A stretch of 34,588 nt of DNA from Clostridiales bacterium (GCA_020859965.1 JAJBVF010000453.1:1-34588); one strand, 5' to 3'; shown: positions 14,241-22,906, numbered from the stretch's first letter. A program made the numbers and translations. The notes: a model not told the origin generated them from the letters alone.

Positions 14241-15526
14241 ATGTATTCCTCCCGCAGGATCGCTTTCAGTTCCCCGACCAGATACAGAGACCCGGCACAG
14301 AAAAGCATCCCGTCTCCGCGCTGCCTCAGGGCTGTAGCAAAAGCTTCCTTCACATCCGCCACCGCTGTAACCGGAGCATCGGTATACTTTCGGAAGACTT
14401 CCGCCAGCTGCTCCGCCGGCACTACCCGTGCGCCATCAATCTGTGTCACAACGATCGAAGAAAACGGTACTCCCTCACAAATCTCCCGGATCATTTTCTC
14501 ATATTCTTTCTCTACTACCGCGGAAAACAAAAGTGATCGTTCTCCCTGCACATTCTGAAGTGTGCGAATAAACTCATTGATCCCATCCGCATTGTGTGCA
14601 CCGTCCAGTACAACACCAGGCATCACTGTCTCCATCCGTCCCGGCCAGCACGTACGGGCAATTCCCTCCACTGCCTGGGCTGTGCTGATGGAACGCTCCG
14701 GATCGATTACCCGCAGTGTGATGAGCGCCAGAGAGCTGTTTACCACCTGATAGGGTGCCAAATACGGCACCGTAACTTTCATTTTTTCATCATAACCGGA
14801 ATCCAGCAGAAAATCAATGCTTTTATCGGTTTTTCCCAGTATTTGGCTCATCGGTTCCTCATAGCGCCAGGCTTTCGCGTGCAGCTGCGCCGCCCGCGCC
14901 CCGATCACCGCAGCCGCTTCCGGATTCCGTCCATCATAAATGACCGGTATCCCTTCTTTTATAATACCTGCTTTCTCCGCCGCAATCTCTGCAACCGTAT
15001 TTCCCAGATATTCCATATGATCCAGACTGATACTCGTGATCACTGTCGCAATCGGGCGTTCCACCAGATTCGTGGCATCCAGGCGTCCGCCAAGCCCAGT
15101 CTCCAATACCAGATACTCAACCTGTGCTTCTTCAAAAATCAGCAGTCCGGCCGCAAACAAAAGCTCAAAGTATGCCGGATGAGCAAAACCATCCGCCATC
15201 ATCTCCTCTGTCACCTGCATCACACGGGTAAACGCGCGCGCAAAACCTTCCTGAGAAACCTGCTCACCATTTATCTCAAACCGCTCTGTAATATCTACCA
15301 GATGCGGAGACGTAAACAGTCCCGTTCTCTTCCCGGCATTCGTCAGGATCGACGACAAAAACGCACAGACACTGCCTTTTCCATTCGTACCGGCTACATG
15401 AATAACTTTCATCTTTCGCTCCGGATTTCCAATTCTTCGAATCAGCTCACGGGTATTCTCCGGGCCATTTTTTTTCGTAAATTTCGGCGTACTCTCTATG
15501 TACGCAACCGCTTCCGTATAATTCAT
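14237..15526 (-). CDS. folC: Folylpolyglutamate / dihydrofolate synthase
   Basis: A 429-residue FolC, which adds glutamate to folates and in many bacteria also makes dihydrofolate from dihydropteroate. Motifs: the ATP-binding P-loop VIHVAGTNGKGSVCAFLSSIL (VAGTNGKGS core, about 42-50), TSPHLVDITERFEING, LETGLGGRLDATN, ITSISLDHMEYLGNTVAEIAAEKAGI and VVLDGAHNADG. Two ATGs compete: 15532 is only two bases from GGGGGAG, while 15526 is eight bases away and gives the typical MNYTEAVAYI start, so 15526 is chosen. It is first gene of an operon with the 52-residue protein and the TPR membrane protein. A promoter with a very short leader lies just upstream. Confidence 0.95.
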   Translation of the reverse strand: MNYTEAVAYIESTPKFTKKNGPENTRELIRRIGNPERKMKVIHVAGTNGKGSVCAFLSSILTNAGKRTGLFTSPHLVDITERFEINGEQVSQEGFARAFTRVMQVTEEMMADGFAHPAYFELLFAAGLLIFEEAQVEYLVLETGLGGRLDATNLVERPIATVITSISLDHMEYLGNTVAEIAAEKAGIIKEGIPVIYDGRNPEAAAVIGARAAQLHAKAWRYEEPMSQILGKTDKSIDFLLDSGYDEKMKVTVPYLAPYQVVNSSLALITLRVIDPERSISTAQAVEGIARTCWPGRMETVMPGVVLDGAHNADGINEFIRTLQNVQGERSLLFSAVVEKEYEKMIREICEGVPFSSIVVTQIDGARVVPAEQLAEVFRKYTDAPVTAVADVKEAFATALRQRGDGMLFCAGSLYLVGELKAILREEYI

Positions 15527-15551
15527 GATCATTTCTCCCCCTGACAGAGCA

Positions 15552-15580
15552 ATTGTACTCTCCGTTCATGGTTTATTCAA
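15552..15580 (-). promoter_or_regulatory. Promoter of folC operon
   Basis: On the minus strand TTGAAT (15580-15575), a 17-base spacer and TACAAT (15557-15552). The predicted transcript start is about 20 bases before the folC ATG, leaving room for little beyond the ribosome binding site. Confidence 0.65.
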
Positions 15581-15687
15581 GCGGTTTTTATCGCAAATTA
15601 TGCCACAGTTCCCTGTTGTAAATGAGGAGATATTTTTGAATAATTTCTTAATTTTCCTGAAATTTTGTTGAAATCCATTTTCTTCTA

Positions 15688-15716
15688 TGGACACCCAAAA
15701 ACCAGAATGTTATACT
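15688..15716 (+). promoter_or_regulatory. Promoter of acidic exported protein gene
   Basis: TGGACA (15688-15693), a 17-base spacer and TATACT (15711-15716) on the plus strand. It is about 85 bases upstream of the gene at 15802. Confidence 0.55.
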
Positions 15717-15801
15717 TTAGGCAAAAGTAACGTTTCATTTCGATGCTATTCTGAACTGTTACAAACAAAATAACAACTCAAGCAGAAAGGAAATTGAGGA
15801 T

Positions 15802-16818
15802 ATGAAGAAAAAACTGATATTAGGACTTTTGGCGCTGAGCACGGCATCTATGCTTTGCGGGTTTGACAGTGCCGAGACAGCGGAGAGCATCCTGGATAAA
15901 GCTACGGAAGCTTCCTCCTCTGTTGATGGTATAGACGCAGGCACTACCTTGAACTGCGATCTTGCTGTAAATATTGGTGATGGCACTACGACTTCTTCCA
16001 TCGCTGTTCTTGTCACTGCAGATCTGGATGTACAGGCTACGCTGGATCCGCTTGCTACTATGGTGGACGGCAGCATGTCCATATCTACTTTTGGCCAGAG
16101 CGAAGACCTCATACTAAAAATGTATATGGTGACCGGTGAAGATGACAGCGTGGAAGCTTATACTTATACAGAAGACTCCTCCTCCGATGCAGAGGGCGAA
16201 GGCAGCTGGGAATATACCTCGGAATCCGGCATTGATATTCAGTCTCTTATGGATCTCTCCTCCACCATAGACTACAGCGATATGGCAGCATGGGGGCTTG
16301 ATTTTACGCTTGCATCAGAGGCAGCTGATTATGAAGGTACCGAATGCTATCTTCTCACCTCTGTCCTCGACTCCTCCTCATTCACCACTGTTCTTAACAA
16401 GGCGGAAGAACTGGTCGGTGAAGATGTCTTGGGCGATATTAGCGAAGAAGAGCTCTCTTCCGCACTGGAGCTGCTTGACGGTCTGAAGCTCAATATCGAA
16501 TATTACATCAGTACAGAAACTTATCTTCCGGTAGCGATGCACATGGATATGAACGACAGCGACCTCTCCACTCTGAATGCTTACGTAGCCACAATGCTGG
16601 CAGGGTATCTGAGCGACGATGACACCTCCACAGTAGAGATCGTCCTCAACGACCTGTCCATGGATTATACCTTCTCTTATGAAGAGATCAGCGCGATCAC
16701 GGTTCCGGAAGAAGCACTGGAAGCGATTGCCGCACAGGAAGCAGATGATACCGAAGGCGAAACGGAAATTCTTTCGGATGATTCCACAGAGACCGAACTG
16801 CAGCTCGTGGAAGGCTGA
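15802..16818 (+). CDS. Acidic exported protein, possible lipoprotein-like fold
   Basis: A 338-residue protein with an N-terminal signal sequence (MKKKLILGLLALSTASML, then CGFDS). A cysteine is at the expected lipoprotein position, but the residue before it is leucine instead of alanine, glycine or serine, so lipidation is doubtful. The mature part is very rich in Asp, Glu, Ser and Thr, alternating beta-strand segments with acidic loops. Repeated phrases such as ILDKATEASSSVDGIDAGTTLNCDLAVNI resemble the LolA/LppX-like DUF6612 group of clostridial envelope proteins, but this is a weak match from memory. The gene has its own promoter, an AAGGA/GAGG ribosome site region and a downstream terminator, and so forms a single-gene unit facing away from folC. 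Function is unknown. Confidence 0.7.
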   Translation: MKKKLILGLLALSTASMLCGFDSAETAESILDKATEASSSVDGIDAGTTLNCDLAVNIGDGTTTSSIAVLVTADLDVQATLDPLATMVDGSMSISTFGQSEDLILKMYMVTGEDDSVEAYTYTEDSSSDAEGEGSWEYTSESGIDIQSLMDLSSTIDYSDMAAWGLDFTLASEAADYEGTECYLLTSVLDSSSFTTVLNKAEELVGEDVLGDISEEELSSALELLDGLKLNIEYYISTETYLPVAMHMDMNDSDLSTLNAYVATMLAGYLSDDDTSTVEIVLNDLSMDYTFSYEEISAITVPEEALEAIAAQEADDTEGETEILSDDSTETELQLVEG

Positions 16819-16848
16819 TAAGAATCATTTCAGAATATAATGAAAAGA

Positions 16849-16876
16849 GGGCAGGGATAAACGTTCCTGTCCTTCC
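16849..16876. terminator. Bidirectional terminator between converging genes
   Basis: GGGCAGG (16849-16855) and CCTGTCC (16866-16872) form a 7-bp stem with one G-U pair. T-rich sequence follows on both sides (TTCCTT on plus, TCTTTTC on minus). It separates the plus-strand exported protein gene from the minus-strand Uma2 gene. Confidence 0.5.
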
Positions 16877-16888
16877 TTATGCAAAAAA

Positions 16889-17788
16889 CTACAGACAATC
16901 GTACAGAAATCCAACATACTCATTGATCTCCGAAAAATCCACTTTACACGCTCCGTCAAAAATTCCCACCGGAACGCTATCCGCAAATCCGTAAATGCGC
17001 ACCTGTTCCTGAACCTTCAGATCATAAACGACCACCGTCTTTTGCTCCGGATAAACCAACCAGTATTCTTTCACCCCGGCCCGGGTGTACTTCACTCGCT
17101 TCAAATGCGTGTCTTTAATTAAAGTACCTCTGGATATGATCTCTACTACAAGATCAGGAGCCCCGTATATTCGCCCATGCCTCAGCTTATCCCTGTCACA
17201 GACGATCAATACATCCGGCTGCACCATCGTCCGGTCATCACAATCCAGTTGTACATCCAACGGAGCCATAAACGGACGGCAAGGGCCCTGATTCTTTTGA
17301 ATATAATCATCAAAGCATCTGCAAATCCTATAGGCAATCGCCTGATGAAGATGTGTCGGTGCAGACATATCATAAAAAACTCCATCAATCAGCTCCGCCC
17401 GCCGCTTCTTCGGAAGAGCAAAGTAATCATTCAGCGTATACTCGCCCTGGCGCTTTTCCTTTCCCAAATACCCGGCCTGCTTCGCTCCAGACAGGAGAGC
17501 GTCACTGCTTTGCACAGTACCATAGGTCGCCAACCCTTCCTCTACACGATCGGATGTAACAATATTCCTGTCATAATTAAAATCCGAATCCTCTTCCTGT
17601 GACGTCAGCGTACCGGATTCTTTCTCAAATACTTTCTGCAACGCCTGCAGAGTAGCATATCTCGGAGACTTTGTAATACCACCCAGAACCTTTTGTACCG
17701 TCCCGACCGGGATACCCGCAAGCTCAGAAATCTGTTCGTAAGAATATCCAAGTTCTTTCTTTTTAATACGCATTTCTTCGATCGTCAT
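16889..17788 (-). CDS. HTH plus Uma2-family PD-(D/E)XK nuclease-fold protein
   Basis: A 299-residue two-domain protein. Residues about 1-60 form a lambda-repressor-like helix-turn-helix (YSYEQISELAGIPVGTVQKVLGG). Residues about 61-110 are a linker. Residues about 115-290 match the Uma2 (DUF820) family of the PD-(D/E)XK superfamily: YTLNDYFALPKKRRAELIDGVFYDM, HLHQAIAYRI, QPDVLIVCD, APDLVVEIIS and GVKEYWLVYPEQKTVVVYDL. The acidic residues of QPD and VVEI and the lysine of TRAGVKEYW are plausible active-site positions. Uma2 proteins are common and their cellular role is unproven. The HTH suggests sequence-directed DNA binding. The gene stands alone, with no partner methylase or antitoxin. It could be a defence, mobile-element or regulatory protein. 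Confidence 0.85.
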   Translation of the reverse strand: MTIEEMRIKKKELGYSYEQISELAGIPVGTVQKVLGGITKSPRYATLQALQKVFEKESGTLTSQEEDSDFNYDRNIVTSDRVEEGLATYGTVQSSDALLSGAKQAGYLGKEKRQGEYTLNDYFALPKKRRAELIDGVFYDMSAPTHLHQAIAYRICRCFDDYIQKNQGPCRPFMAPLDVQLDCDDRTMVQPDVLIVCDRDKLRHGRIYGAPDLVVEIISRGTLIKDTHLKRVKYTRAGVKEYWLVYPEQKTVVVYDLKVQEQVRIYGFADSVPVGIFDGACKVDFSEINEYVGFLYDCL

Positions 17789-17911
17789 CCGTCCTGCCCC
17801 GTCTTTTTCCCTGCTTTTTCATATCCCACTGTTTAATTATCTGTTTAATTTATCCATTATCGCTCCTTTTGTCAACAGTCATTTTGCTTCTTTTTATTCT
17901 TCTTATCTATT

Positions 17912-19096
17912 TTATTTCCATATTGTTTTTCCATTGGAGGTAGTAAGCGTGTACCGGTTATCCGCGGCAAGTCTGCGTGGACAGGCCGATATCGTTTTCA
18001 TGTAGACGTTAAAACCTACATCACATACATACCAGGTACCGTTCACTTTTACCTCCGCCCAGCCATGCGCCGTCATTCCACTGGACACCGCTATTTTTCC
18101 CACTGCGACTCTTGTCTCATATCCAAGTACCTTTGCTATGCACGCAAAGCTTGCCGCAAAGCGGTAACAATTGCCACACTTCTTCGTAAAATAACTCACC
18201 GCGTAGTCAGAAAGATCCGCCGCAGATGGCGTACCATAATATCTCAAATATGAATATGTGCTGCGCATATACCGAAAGCACGCATCCAGCCTTGCACTGT
18301 CAGAGAGTGACGCATTTGAATGAGCCATCACAAAATCCACAGCCAACTGTATCGCATTTTCCGTGACTGCTTTTCCGCTGTCATCCACATAAAAATATCC
18401 CTCCGACTGAGAACCGACAATTTTGTTTTTCTGCATGACGCCGCGACTGTTAAAAAAATACCTGTAACCGTCTATTTTTTTTGTTCCGGTCACTGCCGAA
18501 CCCTTCATGACGCCTTTCCCGGTTGGCCTGAAATAGTATTTATTCCCCTCTATTGTCTTCCAGCCAATATACAGTTTTCCACTCTTCGTAAAATAATACC
18601 GATAACCGTCTATCTTTTTCAGGCCGGTCACTGCCGAACCCTTCATGATGCCTTTCCCGGTTGGCTTGAAATAGTATTTATTCCCTTCTATCGTCTTCCA
18701 ACCCGTACACAGCTTTCCACTCTTCGTAAAATAATACCAATAACCATCTATCTTTTTCAGACCGGTCACTGCCGAACCCTTTAAAACGCCTTTCCCGGTT
18801 GGTCTGAAATAATATCTGCTCCCGTCAAGTGTCTTCCAGCCCGTATATAAAGTCCCATCTTTCTCATAATAATACCAAAAGCCCTCTGTTTTGGTCAGTC
18901 CGACCGTAACAGATTCATTTTCCGATGCAGCCGTCTCTTCATTTGCAGAAGTCTCCTCTTCATTTGTAGAAACCTCCTCTTCATTTGTAGAAACCTCCTC
19001 TTCTGCGAATACGATCCGGGATGTCATTCTGCCGCCTGCTCCCAGCATCAGCCCAATCATCAGAATTGTGATCAATAATCCTTTCTTCCTTTTCAT
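17912..19096 (-). CDS. Wall-binding-repeat protein with transglutaminase-like domain
   Basis: A 394-residue exported protein. The start at 19096 (MKRKKGLLITIL) follows AGGAGAGGTG; the frame is open 31 codons further up without a site. Residues 1-31 are a signal peptide ending VFA. Residues about 32-60 are an acidic linker with 7-residue repeats (VSTNEEE). Residues about 63-245 hold wall- or glucan-binding-type repeats (WYYYEKDGTLYTGWKTL, YYFTKSGKLCTGWKTIEGNKYYF) with a 46-residue period. Residues about 270-394 form a transglutaminase/protease-like domain with a candidate Cys-His-Asp triad: Cys in KKCGNCYRF, His in MTAHGWAEV, Asp in YVCDVGF. It probably binds the cell surface and cleaves or cross-links peptide bonds there; the target is unknown. 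Single gene unit. Confidence 0.85.
   Translation of the reverse strand: MKRKKGLLITILMIGLMLGAGGRMTSRIVFAEEEVSTNEEEVSTNEEETSANEETAASENESVTVGLTKTEGFWYYYEKDGTLYTGWKTLDGSRYYFRPTGKGVLKGSAVTGLKKIDGYWYYFTKSGKLCTGWKTIEGNKYYFKPTGKGIMKGSAVTGLKKIDGYRYYFTKSGKLYIGWKTIEGNKYYFRPTGKGVMKGSAVTGTKKIDGYRYFFNSRGVMQKNKIVGSQSEGYFYVDDSGKAVTENAIQLAVDFVMAHSNASLSDSARLDACFRYMRSTYSYLRYYGTPSAADLSDYAVSYFTKKCGNCYRFAASFACIAKVLGYETRVAVGKIAVSSGMTAHGWAEVKVNGTWYVCDVGFNVYMKTISACPRRLAADNRYTLTTSNGKTIWK
18486..18898. repeat. 138-bp tandem repeat encoding wall-binding units
   Basis: Three units start at 18486, 18624 and 18762, each 138 bp (46 residues) and nearly identical, with a partial unit following. They encode the LKKIDGYxYYFTKSGKL...GKGxMKGSAVTG blocks. 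The near identity at DNA level points to recent duplication or repeated homogenisation. Confidence 0.9.
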
Positions 19097-19215
19097 AATC
19101 ACCTCTCCTGTCCATTTCATAAGATCATGCATCGTGCTTTTTATATTACTGTAACATGAAAACGGTATCTTTTCCAGAATTTGCCACATACGAAAATAAC
19201 AAATAACCTATAACA

Positions 19216-19241
19216 GCCCTGGAAGGAGTTCCTTCCAGGGC
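19216..19241. terminator. Hairpin between surface-protein genes
   Basis: GCCCTGGAAGG, loop AGTT, CCTTCCAGGGC: a perfect 11-bp stem. It lies 90 bases past the stop of the 856-residue protein gene (minus) and is the likely terminator there, though the T run on that strand is weak (TGTTATAG). On the plus strand it is followed by TTCTTTC. Confidence 0.7.
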
Positions 19242-19330
19242 TTCTTTCAGGTCTTTTCCTGCTGCTTGCATATCATTCCCGCCTGCGGGTATTTCCGTTT
19301 ACTTTTTCCTCAGCCATTTCATTCAGCTGT

Positions 19331-21901
19331 TTACTTCACCGTTACCTTAACTTTGACTTTCTTCGACCCGGACTTGATCGTGATCGTTGCCGTTCCTTTC
19401 TTCTTCGCCACAACCTTACCCTTCGCATTTACAGTTGCCACCTTCTTGTTCGATGACTTGTAAGTAATCTTCTGTATCGAGGTGATCGGCGTGATGATCG
19501 GAAGCAGCTTCCTGGATTTTCCTTTCTTCAGCGTCAGCTTCTTCGATTCGACCGTAACCTTCGTAGTCTTGACTGCCGCCTTCTGAACCTTCACCTTAAT
19601 CTTCTGCTTTTTGCCGCTGGCAAGTGTGATGGTGATCGTCGCACTGCCGGTCTTGCTTTTCGCAGTGATTTTGCCCTTACTGTTGACTGTAACGATTTTC
19701 TTATTGCTGGACTTCCAGGATTTGATCGAATCTCCATTCGCCAGTCCGGTCACAGTAAGAGCTGTCGTGCTCTGCTTTACCTTCAGCTTGATGGAAGTCG
19801 CGTTCACCGTGATGGTCGGCGTCAGCTTGCTTCCAACAGTTCTTGTCTCGGTAGCATCGCAGACGCTGCAGGTGCGGGTCTGTGTCTCTGCCGCAAATAC
19901 GGTCGCCTCTGAGGCCGTCGTCCAGTCACTCCAGGTATGGCCTGTCGCCGCAATTGTCTCGGATTTTACAACCACTGAAGTACCACAATCTTTGCAATAC
20001 TGTACTCTCGTGCCAGCCGTTGTACAGGTAGCCGCCTTCGTCGTCACCCAGGTACCGGTCGCCGTATGACTGCAGGTACTCATGCCGCTCACCATATAAA
20101 CATTAAACGTACCTACATTGTCCTCACTATAGTATCTGACCCCCAGATAATAGGTCTCACCGGCTATGAGGTCGTAAGAGATCTTAAAATTAGTATTTTC
20201 TTCTCCTTCATCATCGTTATACACAAGTTCCTCATAATCCGCATTATAGAGATAGCCACAGGTATCCTCTGATACATCTGTATAAAAGATGTATGTGCCG
20301 CTCACCGTTGGTGTGATAGTAAAGTACATCATGTCACCGCCATATTTAATCGTTGCAAGCTGCGTACTTCCCGCTGAAATGGACTGTGCTTCCGTAAAAC
20401 TGGTGGCAGTCTCACCGATCTCATCTGCTACTTTTATATAGAAGATAACCCTATTGGTGCAATAAGTATCACTTACTTCACAGTAATAATAATAGCTTCC
20501 TGCTGTCAGACCGGAAACCGTCAGACTGGATGCTGTATTTGCTTCTACACTCTCGTCCTCAGCATCGTCTGTGTACCAGGAATAGCTTAGCGGTCCATAC
20601 TCTGATGCCGCGCTTACAGACAAAGTCGCCGTATCTCCTGTCTTCACAAGAATATAGGCTGCGTCCGCGGATGCACTAAGGCCGCTGTCTACATATACCC
20701 AATAAAACACGGACATTGTCTCATAGGAATTTGTCACAGTGCATCGGTATTCTCCGGCTTCACTTACACCCAGAGAGGACATTGTTCCGCTTGCCGGATC
20801 GCCAATCTGCACATAAGCAAACTGCTCTGAATCATATCGATACCAGGTAAAGGTAATCTCCGGCTCGTCCAGTTCATCCGAAGCCGATACCGTCATTATC
20901 ACATTCGAACCCGGGGTTAATGCGATCTCTGTCTCTTCTTCATCATAACTCACCGTCAGTCCAGTGTTTATAATCACACTGATATATACATATTCTTCCT
21001 GAACGGAGTCCGATACAATACACAGATAGGTTCCCGCAGTGCTTACACTCAGTGTATTTAAATTCGCACCATCAATCTCTACATATTCATCACATCCTGA
21101 ATCATATTTGTACCAGCTGTAGCTCATCACAGGATTTGCCAGCGTAGATACAGCCGTCACTTCCAGCTTCCCTTCCTGACCCGGTTCAAGCTTCAGTTCA
21201 CTGGTATACGTCAGCGTCAGACTGCTCCCGGTATCTGCATCTGCACACACACTTTCATTCGCTTCCGGTTCTTCTTCCGCTATCGCACTCACACCCGGCT
21301 CTTCATCCGTTCCCACACTTTCTGAATTCGCCTTTTCATCTGCGTCAGACAGCCCTTCATCGGCATCACTCCCGGCGGTATCTGCTTCACTATCATCCGC
21401 ACCCACCTTTTGTGAGTCTTCTATCGTTTCTCCATCACTCTCACTCAGTGCTTCATTTTTCCCCGTCTCTTCATCACTCACACCCGACGTTTCTTCCGTT
21501 CCCACACTTTCTGAATCTGCCTCTTCAACTGCGTCAGACACCACTTCACCTGCATCGCTCCCGGCGGTATCCGCTTCACTATCATCCGAAGCCACCTCTT
21601 GTGAATCTTCTATCGCTTCTTCATCACTCACACTCAGTGCTTCATTTTCCCCCGACTCTCCATCACTCACACCCGGCTCTTCATTTTCCATCGTCTCTTC
21701 ATTGCTCACACCCGGCTCTTCGTCTGTTCCCACACCTTCTGAAGGCCCTCCTTCGTCTTCCGCTGTTACAGCCATATCAGGATCTTCTTCGTACACAATG
21801 CGCGTATCCGCGATACTGCTCTCGCTGCCCAGCGCGGTACTCGCCGGCACCGACGCCAGCATGACTGCCGCCATTAAAAAAGCAAGTCTCTTTCTTCTCA
21901 T
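19331..21901 (-). CDS. Large Ig-like repeat surface protein
   Basis: An 856-residue exported protein. Residues 1-25 are a signal peptide (RRKRLAFLMAAVMLASVPAS). Residues about 30-235 are a highly acidic region containing a 63-residue tandem duplication. Residues about 240-500 hold three Ig-like domains, each with the pattern YSWYKYDS or FTWYRYDS ... GTYLCIVSDS or GEYRCTVTNS. Residues about 505-610 look like a pre-peptidase C-terminal (PPC) domain (MYFTITPTVSGTYIFYTD, YYLGVRYYSEDNVGTFNVYM). Residues about 612-695 have paired cysteines (CSHTATGTW, QYCKDCGTS, RTCSVCDATE). Residues about 695-856 are two bacterial Ig-like type 2 (BIg2) domains (WKSSNKKIVTVNSKGKITAK, YKSSNKKVATVNAKGKVVAKKKG). No sortase motif or membrane anchor is visible at the C-terminus, so attachment may be through these domains. 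An adhesin-like role is inference. Confidence 0.85.
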   Translation of the reverse strand: MRRKRLAFLMAAVMLASVPASTALGSESSIADTRIVYEEDPDMAVTAEDEGGPSEGVGTDEEPGVSNEETMENEEPGVSDGESGENEALSVSDEEAIEDSQEVASDDSEADTAGSDAGEVVSDAVEEADSESVGTEETSGVSDEETGKNEALSESDGETIEDSQKVGADDSEADTAGSDADEGLSDADEKANSESVGTDEEPGVSAIAEEEPEANESVCADADTGSSLTLTYTSELKLEPGQEGKLEVTAVSTLANPVMSYSWYKYDSGCDEYVEIDGANLNTLSVSTAGTYLCIVSDSVQEEYVYISVIINTGLTVSYDEEETEIALTPGSNVIMTVSASDELDEPEITFTWYRYDSEQFAYVQIGDPASGTMSSLGVSEAGEYRCTVTNSYETMSVFYWVYVDSGLSASADAAYILVKTGDTATLSVSAASEYGPLSYSWYTDDAEDESVEANTASSLTVSGLTAGSYYYYCEVSDTYCTNRVIFYIKVADEIGETATSFTEAQSISAGSTQLATIKYGGDMMYFTITPTVSGTYIFYTDVSEDTCGYLYNADYEELVYNDDEGEENTNFKISYDLIAGETYYLGVRYYSEDNVGTFNVYMVSGMSTCSHTATGTWVTTKAATCTTAGTRVQYCKDCGTSVVVKSETIAATGHTWSDWTTASEATVFAAETQTRTCSVCDATETRTVGSKLTPTITVNATSIKLKVKQSTTALTVTGLANGDSIKSWKSSNKKIVTVNSKGKITAKSKTGSATITITLASGKKQKIKVKVQKAAVKTTKVTVESKKLTLKKGKSRKLLPIITPITSIQKITYKSSNKKVATVNAKGKVVAKKKGTATITIKSGSKKVKVKVTVK
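21290..21680. repeat. 189-bp tandem duplication in the acidic region
   Basis: Two copies of a 189-bp segment, recognised by the CACTCAGTG landmark at 21442 and 21631, encode two 63-residue acidic units starting EDSQEVASDDSEADTAGSDA and EDSQKVGADDSEADTAGSDA. The boundaries are approximate. Confidence 0.75.
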
Positions 21902-22055
21902 CCTTCCTGTTTTCCTTTCATTCTATAAGTCAACAGTTATACCATACAATAGAATCCCGCTCTGCGAGCACTTGTATACCTTTCTCTCATTTGCGTAATC
22001 CTGTCTACACTACCATTTGTCATTCCGCACGCAGCTCTATCTGTATTTTCTTCCG

Positions 22056-22709
22056 TTATTTTCTTTTTGATTTATTTATAGTTCTATCAACGCTTCTGTT
22101 CTCTGTCCCATCCGCAGGTCTGTCTGCGGCTCCATTTTCTCCATAAATCTTCAGAATCCGGCTCAGACTTTCCGACGACATATTGAGAAATGACGCCGTA
22201 TCCTTTTTGCTGATGAGCTTCTCAAGCCCCGGATAAGTCCTCAGGAACCACTCATACCGCTCATATGCGGGGCAGGACGCCAGTATATGATCTCTCTCGA
22301 TCGTTTGTTTCAGAGAATCGCTCAGCATCTTTTCATAAATACGAGCCGCCTCCAGATTGCTCCTGACAAATCTGTCCAGGATTTCCAGCGGAACAAACAG
22401 TAACGTACTGTCTCTTACCACTTCGATCGTACAAACTGAAGTAATCTCTGTGTCCAGCTGATAGATCGCGGTAACCGGCTCCCCCGGCAAATAGCCAAAA
22501 CAAAAAATCTTTTCCTTACCATCCGCATTCAGACAATAGCTTTTGACCACTCCGGATACCAGAAACGGTATCTCAGAAAGCTTCTCTTTTTCCCGAATGA
22601 TAATCTCTCTTTTTTGAGCCTTCCATGTTCTGGAATTCGCTGAAACTTCCTCCAGAAGGCTGGTATCCTTTACCCCGATAATGTCTTTCCAGAAAGCTGT
22701 ACTGTTCAT
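22056..22709 (-). CDS. Crp/Fnr-family transcriptional regulator
   Basis: A 217-residue regulator. Residues about 20-125 form a cyclic-nucleotide-binding-type beta barrel (IPFLVSGVVKSYCLNADGKEKIFCFGYLPGEPVTAIYQL, read in blocks). Residues about 126-150 form the dimer helix, and residues about 155-195 a winged helix (KLISKKDTASFLNMSSESLSRILKIYGENG). The recognition helix carries E-S-L-S-R, matching the ExxSR pattern with which FNR reads TTGAT half-sites. There are only scattered cysteines and no N-terminal cluster of four, so an FNR-type iron-sulfur cluster is not evident. The last 25 residues are a charged tail with repeated DRPADGTENRSVDRT-like units. A TTGAC-N4-ATCAA site lies 184 bases upstream, which suggests self-control. 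It stands alone, and its targets are unknown. Confidence 0.85.
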   Translation of the reverse strand: MNSTAFWKDIIGVKDTSLLEEVSANSRTWKAQKREIIIREKEKLSEIPFLVSGVVKSYCLNADGKEKIFCFGYLPGEPVTAIYQLDTEITSVCTIEVVRDSTLLFVPLEILDRFVRSNLEAARIYEKMLSDSLKQTIERDHILASCPAYERYEWFLRTYPGLEKLISKKDTASFLNMSSESLSRILKIYGENGAADRPADGTENRSVDRTINKSKRK

Positions 22710-22892
22710 TTCTTACTCCGACCGCAACCCGTGACAACGTGTTCCGTTTCCTGTATTTTTATGATTCCTGTGATGATTTAAAATGTAAAATCAGGTAATG
22801 TTTCTATCATTTTTCGTTAAAAAAATCGCAGCCATGCACTTGCTTTTCTTCGCATATTTTATTTATTGTACCATGAGCATCCTTATTTTTCC

Positions 22893-22906
22893 TTGACCTA
22901 AATCAA
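22893..22906. promoter_or_regulatory. FNR-like operator upstream of the Crp/Fnr gene
   Basis: TTGACCTAAATCAA differs at one position from the FNR consensus TTGATNNNNATCAA. It lies 184 bases before the start of the Crp/Fnr gene in a 325-base intergenic region that otherwise holds only the terminator of the ribokinase-like gene and AT-rich sequence. Confidence 0.55.

Noticed and set aside
14594-15544. 316-codon open frame on the plus strand
   Set aside because: Antisense to folC and without any recognisable motif; a mirror of folC codon usage.
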